Shown: piece by piece, positions 35,246 to 44,042 of the stretch
Position numbering within the stretch: position 1 is the first letter of the stretch
Layout of the letters: each line of letters starts with the position of its first letter
DNA from: Thauera sp. 28
GTDB lineage: Bacteria; Pseudomonadota; Gammaproteobacteria; Burkholderiales; Rhodocyclaceae
Assembly (NCBI RefSeq): GCF_000310145.2
Contig: NZ_AMXA01000007.1
Span: 94,245 to 158,244, forward strand
DNA: 64,000 bases
Reading direction: 5' to 3'
Translations under genes and position numbers: made by a program
The notes under the pieces: model-generated
What the model was told of the DNA's origin: nothing
Seen by the model: only the letters and a program-made list of their open reading frames with translations
Databases searched by the model: none

Positions 35246-36673
35246 TCAGGAGCCGGTTTCCTTTGAAGGGGCGGAATTGTGCATTGCGGCAAGCGCGTCC
35301 GCCACCCTTTCCATACGCATGAACCGCGAGCCTTTCACCAGCACCACCGAGTCCGCATCCAGCCGCGCCACGAGCGCTCTCACGAGCGCTTCGGGCGAGC
35401 CGAAGTGATGGCCGCCATCGCCGAAGTTGCGCACCGCCACGGCGCTCATGTCGCCGAGCGCGAACAGGCCATCGATACCCTTGCTCTTCGCGTAGCCACC
35501 GATCTCGTCATGAACCTGTGCGCTGCTGTCGCCCACCTCGCCCATGTCGCCGAGTACCAGCCAGGTGTGGCCGGGGGTCGCGGCGAGCACGTCGATCCCC
35601 GCCCGCACCGAATCGGGATTGGCGTTGTAGGAGTCGTCGAGGATCAGCGCCCCCTTCGGCCCCGGGCGACGCTGCAGGCGCCCCTTGGTGCCGGAGAACC
35701 CACCCAGCCCCTCGACCACCGCCTCGAGCGCCACACCCGCAGCGAGGCAGGCAGCCGCCGCGCATACGGCGTTGCGTGCGTTGTGCAGACCCGGCACCTG
35801 CAGGGCGAACTCGACCTGCCCCTGCGGGGTGTCGAGCTCGAGCCGCGAGCCGAGGCCGCGCAGGGTACACCGGCCGCGCACGTCGGCCGCCTGGTCGACA
35901 CCGAATGTCACAATCGCACGATCGGCATTGAGACCGCGCCAATAATCGGCATGCGCGTCGTCGGCATTGATGATCGCGGTACCGGCGGCCCCCAGACCTT
36001 GGTAGATGCAACCCTTCTCGCGTGCCACCTCGTCGACCGAGCCCATGCCCTCCAGATGCGCACGCTGGGCGTTGTTGACAATGGCCACCGTGGGCAGCGC
36101 GAGGCCGCTCAGGTAGGCAATCTCGCCGGGCTTGTTCATGCCCATCTCGACCACGGCTGCACGGTGGTAGTCGCGCAGCTCGAGCAGCGTCAGCGGCAAA
36201 CCGATGTCATTGTTCAGGTTACCGCGGTTGGCGAGCACCACCTCCTCGCCGAATCCCTCCCGCTGCGCCTGGGCGCGCAGGATTGCGGCACACATCTCCT
36301 TCACCGTGGTCTTGCCGTTGCTGCCGGTGACGCCGATGAGAGGCAGCGCAAAGCGCGCACGCCAGGCGGCTGCCAGCGTACCCAGCGCGTACCGCGTGTC
36401 GTCCACGACGATCAGCGGCAAGGTCTCCCCAGCCGAGCCCGCCGCCTCGTGCGCCGCGGCCCAGCGGGCATCGACCATCGCAGCAACTGCACCGGCAGCC
36501 CCCGCCAAAGTCACGAAATCGTGGCCATCGAAGTGCTCACCGCGCAACGCGACAAAAAGCTGGCCTGGAACGACGGCGCGACTATCGGTGCCGACACGTT
36601 CGAAACGGGCCGCGCCAACGACACGGGCACCATGTACGGAAAGCGCGCGCAGCGCATCATGCAGGGTCATCAT
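35246..36673 (-). CDS. murF: UDP-MurNAc-tripeptide--D-alanyl-D-alanine ligase
   Basis: 475 residues, starting at the first of two adjacent ATGs (36673 or 36670). It adds D-Ala-D-Ala to UDP-MurNAc-tripeptide. [26 protein letters not shown] is followed by the ATP loop [44 protein letters not shown] and [11 protein letters not shown], all MurF-typical. The ATG at 36673 overlaps the murE stop as ATGATG. The product of ddl, encoded downstream in the same operon, is its substrate. Confidence 0.98.
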   Translation of the reverse strand: MMTLHDALRALSVHGARVVGAARFERVGTDSRAVVPGQLFVALRGEHFDGHDFVTLAGAAGAVAAMVDARWAAAHEAAGSAGETLPLIVVDDTRYALGTLAAAWRARFALPLIGVTGSNGKTTVKEMCAAILRAQAQREGFGEEVVLANRGNLNNDIGLPLTLLELRDYHRAAVVEMGMNKPGEIAYLSGLALPTVAIVNNAQRAHLEGMGSVDEVAREKGCIYQGLGAAGTAIINADDAHADYWRGLNADRAIVTFGVDQAADVRGRCTLRGLGSRLELDTPQGQVEFALQVPGLHNARNAVCAAAACLAAGVALEAVVEGLGGFSGTKGRLQRRPGPKGALILDDSYNANPDSVRAGIDVLAATPGHTWLVLGDMGEVGDSSAQVHDEIGGYAKSKGIDGLFALGDMSAVAVRNFGDGGHHFGSPEALVRALVARLDADSVVLVKGSRFMRMERVADALAAMHNSAPSKETGS

Positions 36674-38175
36674 CGAGCAACTCCGCGCGCATGCCACCCC
36701 TGCAGGGCCAGGCGCGCCTGTTCAAGATCCGAGAATGGAATACGCTCACCGAGCACCTCCTGGTAGGGCTCGTGGCCCTTGCCAGCGATGAGGACAACGT
36801 CGTCAACTCCAGCCTCGGCGATCGCACGCGCGATCGCCTGCGCGCGATCCACGATGCGCTCGGCGCCCGGCCCGGCCCCCTCGGCAACAGCATCCATGAT
36901 GCGTACCGGATCCTCGGAGCGCGGATTGTCACTGGTAACGACGACCCGGTCGGCAAGAGCGCGGGCCACCTCGCCCATCATCGGCCGCTTGCCCGGATCG
37001 CGGTCACCACCGCAACCGAACACGCACACCAGACGCCCCTTGCGGGTGTGCACCGTGGTGCGCAAGGCCTCGAGCACCTTGGCGAGGGCATCGGGAGAGT
37101 GAGCGTAGTCGATGACCACAAGCGGCTCGCACACACCGCCCACCAGCTGCATGCGCCCGGACGGCGGCGTCAGCCGTGACAGGACGGGGGGCAGCGCCTC
37201 GAAATCGATCCCCCGGGCGAGCAAGGCCGCAGCCACGGCAACCAGGTTCGAGACGTTGAACGGGGCGACCATGCGCACATTGACGTCGGCGCTGCGCCCT
37301 TCCCAGGCGAGGTTGAAGCGCAACCCCGCCGGCGCCGCCTGCAGACGATCGGCAAGCAGGACGCGCACGCCTGGCACCGCCTCCGTGTTCGCCGGATAGA
37401 GCGTGCACGCAATCACATCCCTGCCCTCGGCGACCAGGCGGCGCGCGAGCGCAAGTCCGAAGCTGTCGTCGATGTTGACGATGGCGGTGCGAAGCTCCGG
37501 CCTTGAGAACAGGCGGGATTTGGCTTCGCCGTAGGCCTCCATGCTGCCGTGGTAGTCGAGATGGTCGCGGCTGAGATTGGTGAAGATTGCGACATCGAAG
37601 CGGGCGCCATTGACGCGCCCCTGGTCGAGGCCGATCGACGACACTTCCATGGCCGTCTCGGCCGCACCAGCGGCGGCGAAGCGGGCGAACCAGCGCTGCA
37701 GTTCGAGCGCATCGGGCGTGGTGTTGAGCCCTTCCTCGAGCTCACCGGGAAAGCCGCAGCCCAGGGTGCCGACGATGCCGCAACGACTGCCGAGCTCTTC
37801 GAAGGCGCGGGCAAGCATCTGGGTTACCGTCGTCTTGCCATTGGTGCCGGTCACTCCGCACAACCACAAACGCTCCGACGGCCGACCGTGGATCTCGTGC
37901 GCAAGGTGGCCCGCCATCTCGCGCAAGCCCTCGACAGCCAGCCCAGGCACAGTCAGGTCGCCCGGCCGGAAGCCGTCCGCCGACTCCCAGAGCAGCGCCG
38001 AAGCCCCATGCGCAACAGCATCGCCGAGATAACGACGACCGTCTGTGCGCACGCCGGGCCAGGCGGCAAACACGCACCCCGGTCCGGCCTTGCGCGAATC
38101 GGCGCTGATGTCCCGAGCCTCGACGCCAAGCGCGCGCAGGCGTTCGAGCACAGCGAGAGCCTTGTCTGCGCTCAC
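36670..38175 (-). CDS. murE: UDP-MurNAc-L-alanyl-D-glutamate--2,6-diaminopimelate ligase
   Basis: 501 residues. It adds the third residue of the stem peptide. [14 protein letters not shown] is the ATP loop and EVSSIGLDQGRV and NLSRDHLDYHGSMEAY are Mur-ligase blocks. The DNPR sequence in VVTSDNPRSEDP marks specificity for meso-diaminopimelate, as in Gram-negatives, rather than lysine. GTG 38175 overlaps the ftsI stop as GTGA, and the end overlaps murF as ATGA. Confidence 0.98.
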   Translation of the reverse strand: MSADKALAVLERLRALGVEARDISADSRKAGPGCVFAAWPGVRTDGRRYLGDAVAHGASALLWESADGFRPGDLTVPGLAVEGLREMAGHLAHEIHGRPSERLWLCGVTGTNGKTTVTQMLARAFEELGSRCGIVGTLGCGFPGELEEGLNTTPDALELQRWFARFAAAGAAETAMEVSSIGLDQGRVNGARFDVAIFTNLSRDHLDYHGSMEAYGEAKSRLFSRPELRTAIVNIDDSFGLALARRLVAEGRDVIACTLYPANTEAVPGVRVLLADRLQAAPAGLRFNLAWEGRSADVNVRMVAPFNVSNLVAVAAALLARGIDFEALPPVLSRLTPPSGRMQLVGGVCEPLVVIDYAHSPDALAKVLEALRTTVHTRKGRLVCVFGCGGDRDPGKRPMMGEVARALADRVVVTSDNPRSEDPVRIMDAVAEGAGPGAERIVDRAQAIARAIAEAGVDDVVLIAGKGHEPYQEVLGERIPFSDLEQARLALQGWHARGVAR

Positions 38176-39941
38176 ATGTTCTCCCGCGGATCTGCACCAC
38201 GCGTTGCCGCCTCCTCGGCACCACGCCGGGCAAGCTGCAGCGGTGTCAATGGAATGTCGGGCGCCACGCCGAGGGTGCGCAGCGCCCCCTCGGTGACGCG
38301 CGAGAACAGCGGTGCGGCTACTGCACCGCCAAAATACTGGCCGGCCGTCGGCTCATCGACCATCACGGCAACCACGACGCGCGGATTGGAAGCGGGCGCA
38401 AAACCCACGAAGGACGAGATGTACTTCTTCGCGTAGCGTCCGTTCTCGAGCTTGTGGGCAGTCCCGGTCTTGCCGGCCACGGTGTAGCCCGCAACCTGGG
38501 CACGCGGTGCAGTGCCACCCGGGCCCGCAGCATGCTCGAGCATGGTTCGCATCTCACGCGCCGTACTTGCGGAGAACACGCGACGCCCCGAGCTGGGCTG
38601 ACCATCGACGCGCGTGAGCGACAGGGGTACGAGTTCGCCGTCGCGGGCGAAGACAAGATAGGCACGCGCCATCTGGATCAAGCTTACCGAGATGCCGTGA
38701 CCATAGGACATGGTGGCCTGCTCGATCGGGCGCCAGCTCTTGGCAGGCCGCAGGCGGCCGGAAGCCTCCCCTGGAAAGCCGAGGTTGAGCGCCGTACCGA
38801 AGCCGAGCTGATCAAACAGATGCCACATCTCGTCGGCGCTGAACTGCTGCGCCAGCTTGACCGTACCGATGTTCGAGGACTTCTGGATGACTTCGGAGAC
38901 GGTCATGACACCACGGCGCTTGACATCGGAGATGGTCGCAGTGCCAATGGTCATGCGCCCATTGCCGGTATCGATAAGGGTATCGGCCTTCGCCTTCCCG
39001 CGCTCGATCGCCAGCGCAGCGATGAAAGGCTTCATCACCGAACCAGGCTCGAAGGTGTCGGTAAACACACGATTGCGCAGTTGCGCGCCACTCAGATTGG
39101 CGCGGTTGTTGGGGTTGAAGGTCGGCGCATTGGCAAGCGCCAGCACCTCGCCGGTACGCGCATCCAGAACGACGACAGCGCCAGCGAGCGCCTTGTGCTC
39201 GTGCATCGTGTCGCGCAGTGCAGCCCAGGCGTGATACTGGATCTTGCCGTCGATGGACAAGGCGACGTCCGCACCGTCGCGCGGCGGGCGGATGGCCTCG
39301 ACATCCTCGACGATCTGGCCGCGGCGGTCCTTGATCACACGCCTCGCCCCGGACATGCCGGCAAGCTGCTTCTCGAAGGCGAGCTCAATGCCCTCCTGGC
39401 CCTTGTCCTCGATATTAGTGAAACCGAGGATGTGGGACATCACCTCGCCGCCCGGGTAGTAACGGCGATACTCCTGCTGCTGATGGATGCCCGGCAGGCG
39501 CAACTCGGCAACCTGCTTGGCCACCTCGGGCGGCAACTGGCGCTTGAGATAGACAAAGTCGCGACTGGCCGCGAGACGGCGATTGAGCTCGTTGGCATCC
39601 ATCTCGAGCAGGCGGGCAAGCTCACGCGCCTGCGCCGGCTCCAGCTGAGCGTCGGACGGCAGCGCCCAGACCGATCGCACCGGCGTACTGATCGCGAGGA
39701 TGTCGCCATGGCGGTCGGTGATACGACCGCGAGTGGCCGGCACCTCGAGCGTACGCGCATAGCGCGACTCGCCCTTGGCCTGCAGGAAGTCGTTGTTGAT
39801 GCCCTGCAGATAGAGCGCGCGCCCCGCCAGCGCCAGCGAGCAGCCCATCAACGCCAGCATGACCACGCGTGGCCGCCATGCAGGCAGGTCGCGCTTGAGC
39901 AAGGGATTGTGATTGAAGGTCACGGGGCGAGGATTCTTCAT
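38172..39941 (-). CDS. ftsI: Peptidoglycan D,D-transpeptidase FtsI (PBP3)
   Basis: 589 residues from ATG 39941. One membrane helix (about 25-45) anchors it, followed by a pedestal domain and the penicillin-binding transpeptidase domain that cross-links septal peptidoglycan. Active-site motifs: SVMK with Ser301 and Lys304, SSN at 354-356 and KTG at 490-492. RGRITDRHGDILA in the pedestal is typical of class B PBPs. The start overlaps ftsL as ATGA; a longer upstream frame overlaps ftsL and was rejected. Confidence 0.98.
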   Translation of the reverse strand: MKNPRPVTFNHNPLLKRDLPAWRPRVVMLALMGCSLALAGRALYLQGINNDFLQAKGESRYARTLEVPATRGRITDRHGDILAISTPVRSVWALPSDAQLEPAQARELARLLEMDANELNRRLAASRDFVYLKRQLPPEVAKQVAELRLPGIHQQQEYRRYYPGGEVMSHILGFTNIEDKGQEGIELAFEKQLAGMSGARRVIKDRRGQIVEDVEAIRPPRDGADVALSIDGKIQYHAWAALRDTMHEHKALAGAVVVLDARTGEVLALANAPTFNPNNRANLSGAQLRNRVFTDTFEPGSVMKPFIAALAIERGKAKADTLIDTGNGRMTIGTATISDVKRRGVMTVSEVIQKSSNIGTVKLAQQFSADEMWHLFDQLGFGTALNLGFPGEASGRLRPAKSWRPIEQATMSYGHGISVSLIQMARAYLVFARDGELVPLSLTRVDGQPSSGRRVFSASTAREMRTMLEHAAGPGGTAPRAQVAGYTVAGKTGTAHKLENGRYAKKYISSFVGFAPASNPRVVVAVMVDEPTAGQYFGGAVAAPLFSRVTEGALRTLGVAPDIPLTPLQLARRGAEEAATRGADPRENM

Positions 39942-40204
39942 GATTTCGGCTCCACCACCAGCATCTGACCCGGCGCCGGATGGCGCATGCCAAGCCGTTC
40001 GCGAGCCATGCGCTCGATCCGGCCATGTGTTGCCCAAGTACTCTGCTCGAGTTGCAACTGCCCCCACTCCACCGCAAGCGCCTGAGCTCGCGCCTGCTCA
40101 CGCTCGTACTGGGTGTGAAGCTTGCGTGCCTGGTGCTGGGCAGCCACCACGCCAAGCGCACTCGCAACCACCAGGGCAACCAGAACGGCGTCGGCGCGGA
40201 TCAT
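39938..40204 (-). CDS. ftsL: Cell division protein FtsL
   Basis: 88 residues: a short cytoplasmic tip, one membrane helix (about 5-22) and a periplasmic coiled coil ([30 protein letters not shown]) ending in RERLGMRHP, which matches the FtsL pattern. FtsL forms the FtsQLB complex and activates FtsWI. It overlaps rsmH upstream and ftsI downstream, both as ATGA. The coiled coil and the conserved RLGM segment make the call secure despite the low sequence conservation of the family. Confidence 0.94.
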   Translation of the reverse strand: MIRADAVLVALVVASALGVVAAQHQARKLHTQYEREQARAQALAVEWGQLQLEQSTWATHGRIERMARERLGMRHPAPGQMLVVEPKS

Positions 40205-41136
40205 GCGACCTCCCGCGCGCGTTCGGCCACGCGCATCACCGCACTGCGCGCACGCGGATTGACCGCAAGCTCGGCCTCGCCTGGCCGTACAGCCTTGCCC
40301 ACCAACAGCAAGCGCGGCGGCGGCAGGTCGGCCGCACGCAGCGGCAAGCGGCGCGGCAGCACAGGCGGACGCGATTCGTCACGCATGAAGCGCTTGACGA
40401 TGCGGTCCTCGAGCGAATGAAAGCTGATCACCACCAGCCTGCCGGCCGGCGCCAGCCGCGCCACGCAGGCCGGCAGCACGCGACTCAGCTCCTCGAGCTC
40501 CTGATTGATGAAAATCCGAAGAGCCTGGAAGGTGCGTGTCGCAGGGTGCTGCCCCGGCTCGCGCGTACGGACCGCTTTTTCCACGAGCGCGGCAAGTTGT
40601 CCAGTGGTTGCGACAGCCCCCCCTGCCCGAGCAGTTGCAATCGCCTTTGCAATCGCATGAGCAAACCGTTCTTCTCCATATTCCCTGATGACCTCCGTGA
40701 TCTCGCCGACGGAGGCATCCGCCAGCCATTCCGCCACGGTCTGGCCGTGGCTGGTATCCATGCGCATGTCGAGCGGCGCATCGAAACGAAAACTCATACC
40801 GCGCGATGCGTCGTCGAGCTGGGGCGAGGACACCCCGATGTCGAGCAGGACGCCATCAACCGTCTCGACGCCCAGCTCTGCAAGCTGCTCATCGAGCGCA
40901 CTGAAGGCGGAGTGCACGAGCGTCAGACGCGGATCCTTAAGGGCACGACCTGCCTCGATCGCCGCGGGGTCGCGATCGAAGGCGATCAGACGCCCGCGCT
41001 CGCCAAGGCGCGCGAGTATCGCCCGACTGTGTCCGCCACGACCGAAGGTGCCGTCGACATAGACGCCATCTGCACGGATCGCGAGCGCGTCGACTGCCTC
41101 GTCGAGCAGGACGCTTACATGGGCGGCGGCGTTCAC
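40201..41136 (-). CDS. rsmH: 16S rRNA (cytosine(1402)-N4)-methyltransferase RsmH
   Basis: 311 residues. A SAM-dependent enzyme that methylates C1402 in the ribosomal P site. [13 protein letters not shown] opens the protein and [15 protein letters not shown] forms the SAM site. [20 protein letters not shown] and the substrate region [16 protein letters not shown] are family blocks, with [15 protein letters not shown] near the C-terminus. GTG 41136 overlaps the mraZ stop as GTGA. It is partnered in function with rsmI near 44.5 kb, which methylates the same nucleotide on the ribose. Confidence 0.98.
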   Translation of the reverse strand: MNAAAHVSVLLDEAVDALAIRADGVYVDGTFGRGGHSRAILARLGERGRLIAFDRDPAAIEAGRALKDPRLTLVHSAFSALDEQLAELGVETVDGVLLDIGVSSPQLDDASRGMSFRFDAPLDMRMDTSHGQTVAEWLADASVGEITEVIREYGEERFAHAIAKAIATARAGGAVATTGQLAALVEKAVRTREPGQHPATRTFQALRIFINQELEELSRVLPACVARLAPAGRLVVISFHSLEDRIVKRFMRDESRPPVLPRRLPLRAADLPPPRLLLVGKAVRPGEAELAVNPRARSAVMRVAERAREVA

Positions 41137-41576
41137 AGTGCGAGGCTCTCGAAGCCGGCAGGCAGATCTGCGGTCGCCATCTCGAACATGGCCTGCTGCT
41201 GACGCTCCCAGCCTTCGTCGGACCAGAGCTCGAAATGCGAACCCTGGCCAACCAGCCAGACCTGCTTGTCGAGCTTGGCGAACTTGCGCAGCGAAGCGGC
41301 AACCAGCACGCGACCTGCGCTGTCGAGCGCTTCCTCCTGGGCGAAACCGACCAGGAGCCGCTTGAGCATCGCAGCCTTCGGATCGAGGCTGGGCTGGGCG
41401 AGCACCTGATCGCGAATCGGCACCCAGGCGGGCACGGGATAGACAAGCAGGCAGCCATGGGGGTGCGCAGTCAGCACGACCTGCCCGTCCTGGACGGCCA
41501 GGGCGTCACGATGCCGCGAGGGAATCGCGAGGCGACCCTTGGCATCGAGATTGAGCGCTGCGGCTCCCTGGAACAT
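41133..41576 (-). CDS. mraZ: Transcriptional regulator MraZ
   Basis: 147 residues from ATG 41576, preceded by GGGGGG. Two AbrB-like halves are visible: [23 protein letters not shown] and [14 protein letters not shown]. MraZ forms a ring-shaped oligomer that binds GTGGG repeats in its own promoter and represses the dcw operon. Four such repeats at exact 10-bp spacing lie 36-70 bp upstream (41612-41646). The upstream open extension covers those binding sites and is not translated. Confidence 0.97.
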   Translation of the reverse strand: MFQGAAALNLDAKGRLAIPSRHRDALAVQDGQVVLTAHPHGCLLVYPVPAWVPIRDQVLAQPSLDPKAAMLKRLLVGFAQEEALDSAGRVLVAASLRKFAKLDKQVWLVGQGSHFELWSDEGWERQQQAMFEMATADLPAGFESLAL

Positions 41577-41611
41577 CGTCCCCCCTGACGGCACCGGAAA
41601 AGCATCGGAAT

Positions 41612-41673
41612 GACACTTTTCCCCACTTTTTTCCACTTGATCCCACTTTAGTGGAAAGGCCATACCCGGTCAA
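41612..41673 (-). promoter_or_regulatory. mraZ/dcw promoter with four MraZ boxes
   Basis: Minus strand: -35 TTGACC (41668-41673), 17-bp spacer, -10 TAAAGT (41645-41650). MraZ boxes GTGGG (41642-41646), GTGGA (41632-41636), GTGGG (41622-41626) and GTGTC (41612-41616) recur every 10 bp on one helix face; the first overlaps the -10. Bound MraZ should therefore block RNA polymerase. Confidence 0.85.
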
Positions 41674-41676
41674 GGA

Positions 41677-42010
41677 CGGTTCGCGCGAATACCGTTGTTA
41701 CACAATGACTTATCGAATGCACACCAATCGTCGATAAATCCTGAAAAATCAAGGCCGCAATGCATTTCAGCTCAGGTTGAACACGAGCTGGACGAGAAAC
41801 GCGGGCGATGTGGGAAAAAGTGGGGATGCAGGCACACCACGACCCGGCATCGGGGCCGCAGGGAGGAAATCTGGGAACCAAGAACTGCGGATTGCCGCAC
41901 AGACCGCAAGACGGCGACCCAAAGTGGGAAACGCGCGCGCAGCATGAGGGGAATCTGCAAGCTTGCCTTGGCGCGTCCGCCGAGCGGTGACGCACCAACA
42001 GCAAAATGGG
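41677..42010. other. Gene-free region between rnpB and the dcw promoter
   Basis: About 335 bp with no supportable gene. It contains two plus-strand GTGGG words at 41810-41814 and 41820-41824, again 10 bp apart and separated by AAAAA, and a third at 41924-41928. They look like further MraZ boxes in the opposite orientation to the operator at 41612-41646. Small open frames here extend into the structural RNA and are not convincing. Confidence 0.5.
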
Positions 42011-42012
42011 GG

Positions 42013-42442
42013 GGGAAGTTCGCCGATAAGCCGGGTTCTGTCGAACGGCAGCGGCCTAAGCCACCGCCATCGGGCAGTCATTCCTCTGGGAGCCGCGTTA
42101 CCGCGACCCTCTAGCGGCCTACCCGGGAGCGACGCGAGCCACGCCAATGCTCCCCTATTTGGCCTTGCCCCGGATGGGGTTTGCCGTGCCAGTCCTGTTA
42201 CCAGTCCTGCGGTGGGCTCTTACCCGCCGGCGCTTTCGCACCCGCCCGCGTCGTGCTTGCGCACGCCACGACACCGTTTCACCCTTACCTGATCACGCTT
42301 GCGCGAGCCATCGGCGGTCTGCTCTCTGTTGCACTTTCCGTCGCCTCACGGCGCCCGGCCGTTAGCCGGCATCCTGCTCTGCGGGGCCCGGACTTTCCTC
42401 CACGCACGACGAGGTGCGCAGCGACTGCCTGGCGAACTTCCT
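42013..42442 (-). ncRNA. rnpB: RNase P RNA component, bacterial type A
   Basis: The catalytic RNA that trims tRNA 5' leaders. On the minus strand the ends pair as helix P1 (GGAAGTTCGCC with GGCGAACTTCC). The universal GAGGAAAGTCCGGGC lies at 42386-42400, followed by the GTGCAACAGAGAGCA and GGTAAGGGTGAAA blocks, GCAAGGCCAAATAGGGG, and AGAACCCGGCTTA near the 3' end. At about 430 nt it is longer than the 377-nt E. coli RNA. The extra length lies in an enlarged P12 region (about 42208-42282) and an added hairpin near 42044-42070 that resembles P19. The exact ends are estimated. Confidence 0.96.
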
Positions 42443-42449
42443 GTGCCGG

Positions 42450-42455
42450 ATTATA
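42450..42455 (-). promoter_or_regulatory. rnpB -10 element
   Basis: A perfect TATAAT on the minus strand ends 7-8 bases before the expected 5' end of the RNase P RNA. No good -35 is visible at 16-18 bp. It lies 10 bp after the stop of the upstream lipoprotein gene. Confidence 0.7.
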
Positions 42456-42465
42456 CGCGCTCGGC

Positions 42466-42900
42466 TCAATTTGCGCCGGACGCGCGCACGAACGCCGGCT
42501 TGCCATCCTTCAGGACAAAGGTGCCAAGGAGCTCACCGGGCGGCTGACCGCCCGGATTGTCCCAGTCCTGCACCACGCACTGCTCGGTACTGGCGAGATA
42601 CCAGCGCCCACCCTGCTGCAGCGCCCAAAGTGCGTCGCCCGCTTCATAGACCTGCATTTCGACCAGGGTGGTACTGCTGGGATGGATGCGCACCCGCTTC
42701 TGGCACGCGGGCAGGCGCGAAACCACCACCGCCTGCCTGAGTTCGTCATGCCAGGGAAACTTCTGCTCGCGCACCAGGACGAGGGCATGCTGACTGCCGT
42801 CAATCATGAACGCGGTCGCAGTGTTCTCACAACCGGCAAGCGCCAGTGGCAACGCTGCCACTGCCAGCATGCGCTTCAAGCCACACGATACCGCAGCCAT
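42466..42900 (-). CDS. Small conserved lipoprotein of unknown function
   Basis: 144 residues. The N-terminal signal MAAVSCGLKRMLAVAALPLALAGC ends in a lipobox (LAGC), so Cys24 is probably lipidated. The mature domain contains HALVLVREQKFPWHDELRQAVVVSRLPACQKR and LWALQQGGRWYLASTEQCVVQDWDNP. It has one cysteine in each half, which could form a disulfide in the periplasm. I do not recognise a functional family. It starts two bases after the pyrC stop with GGAGG inside the end of pyrC, so it is cotranscribed with pyrC, and is followed by rnpB. No functional link is evident. Confidence 0.82.
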   Translation of the reverse strand: MAAVSCGLKRMLAVAALPLALAGCENTATAFMIDGSQHALVLVREQKFPWHDELRQAVVVSRLPACQKRVRIHPSSTTLVEMQVYEAGDALWALQQGGRWYLASTEQCVVQDWDNPGGQPPGELLGTFVLKDGKPAFVRASGAN

Positions 42901-42902
42901 GC

Positions 42903-43946
42903 TCAGGCGTCCTCCGTAACGAGCTTCCAGCCAACCTGCTCACCTGCACGCAGGGGGACGAGCGGATCGCTGCCAAGATAGGGGTAATTCACCGGAACCG
43001 TCCATGCTTCACGCACCAGGGTGATGGTGTCGGGGTTGGGTCGCAAGCCATAGAAGGCAGGGCCATTGAGGCTGGCGAAGGCCTCCAGCTTGTCGAGCGC
43101 GCCAGCGGCATCGAACACCTCGGCATACAACTCGATCCCCGCATGAGCCGTGTAGCAACCGGCACAGCCGCAGGCATTCTCCTTGGCACTCAGCGCATGC
43201 GGCGCCGAATCGGTGCCTAGGAAGAAGCGCGGATTGCCCGAGGTCACCGCCGCCACCAGCGCCTCACGATGCGACTCACGCTTGAGCACCGGCAGACAGT
43301 AATGATGCGGACGGATGCCACCCGCGAAAATCGCATTGCGATTGAGCAGCAGGTGATGGGCCGTCACCGTGGCAGCCACGTTGACGCCGGCCGCACGCAC
43401 GAACTGCGCGGCCTCGGCCGTGGTGATGTGCTCGAACACCACCTTGAGCGCGGGGAACCTGCGCACCAGCGGCGACAGCGTGCGCTCGATGAACACGCGC
43501 TCGCGATCGAAGACGTCAACCTCATGCCCGGTGGCCTCTCCGTGCACACACAGGATCATGCCGAGCGCTTCCATGCGCTCGAGCACCGGGTAGACCTTGT
43601 CGATGGCGGTGACGCCAGCGTCGGAATTCGTGGTTGCCCCTGCCGGATAGAGCTTGCAGGCCACCACCCGACCGCTTGCCTGGGCCCGATCAATCTCGTC
43701 GGGCGACAGGTTGTCGGTCAGATACAAGCTCATCAGCGGCTCGAATCCGGTACCCGGCGCGGCGGCAACAATGCGCTCGCGATAGGCGAGCGCCTGTGCG
43801 GTGGTCGTTACCGGCGGCTTGAGGTTGGGCATGATCAGCGCACGGCCGAAGCGCGCAGCGGTATGCGGGACGACCGCGGAAAGCGCATCGCCGTCGCGAA
43901 CGTGAAGGTGCCAGTCGTCCGGACGGACGAGGGTTATCGATTGCAT
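42903..43946 (-). CDS. pyrC: Dihydroorotase (class II)
   Basis: 347 residues, the length of E. coli PyrC. It interconverts N-carbamoyl-aspartate and dihydroorotate in pyrimidine synthesis. Metal ligands are His13 and His15 in [11 protein letters not shown], the carboxylated Lys98 in [10 protein letters not shown], histidines in HGEATG and FEHITT, and Asp in [10 protein letters not shown]. The sequence [28 protein letters not shown] is typical of class II enzymes. GAGGA lies seven bases before ATG 43946. A perfect TATAAT is found 27 bases further upstream. Confidence 0.97.
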   Translation of the reverse strand: MQSITLVRPDDWHLHVRDGDALSAVVPHTAARFGRALIMPNLKPPVTTTAQALAYRERIVAAAPGTGFEPLMSLYLTDNLSPDEIDRAQASGRVVACKLYPAGATTNSDAGVTAIDKVYPVLERMEALGMILCVHGEATGHEVDVFDRERVFIERTLSPLVRRFPALKVVFEHITTAEAAQFVRAAGVNVAATVTAHHLLLNRNAIFAGGIRPHHYCLPVLKRESHREALVAAVTSGNPRFFLGTDSAPHALSAKENACGCAGCYTAHAGIELYAEVFDAAGALDKLEAFASLNGPAFYGLRPNPDTITLVREAWTVPVNYPYLGSDPLVPLRAGEQVGWKLVTEDA

Positions 43947-43972
43947 GGAGTAGTCCTCATGACAGCCGCCGG

Positions 43973-43978
43973 ATTATA
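43973..43978 (-). promoter_or_regulatory. pyrC -10 element
   Basis: TATAAT on the minus strand, 27 bp before the pyrC start codon and within the 96-bp gap to rsmI. The best -35 candidates at normal spacing are poor matches. The short leader leaves little room for attenuation. Confidence 0.6.
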
Positions 43979-44042
43979 GGCGCTTACGCCGGTCACTGGC
44001 GCGGCGCCAGCCGCGAGGATCTGAAGGCAGGCGCACCGGCGT

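Noticed and set aside
41767..42147. Open frame of 126 codons between mraZ and rnpB
   Set aside because: It runs into the structural RNA, has no ribosome-binding site and no recognisable sequence; the region is better explained as regulatory.
42147..42547. Several short open frames over 42.1-42.5 kb on both strands
   Set aside because: They lie in the RNase P RNA gene, whose conserved core explains the sequence.
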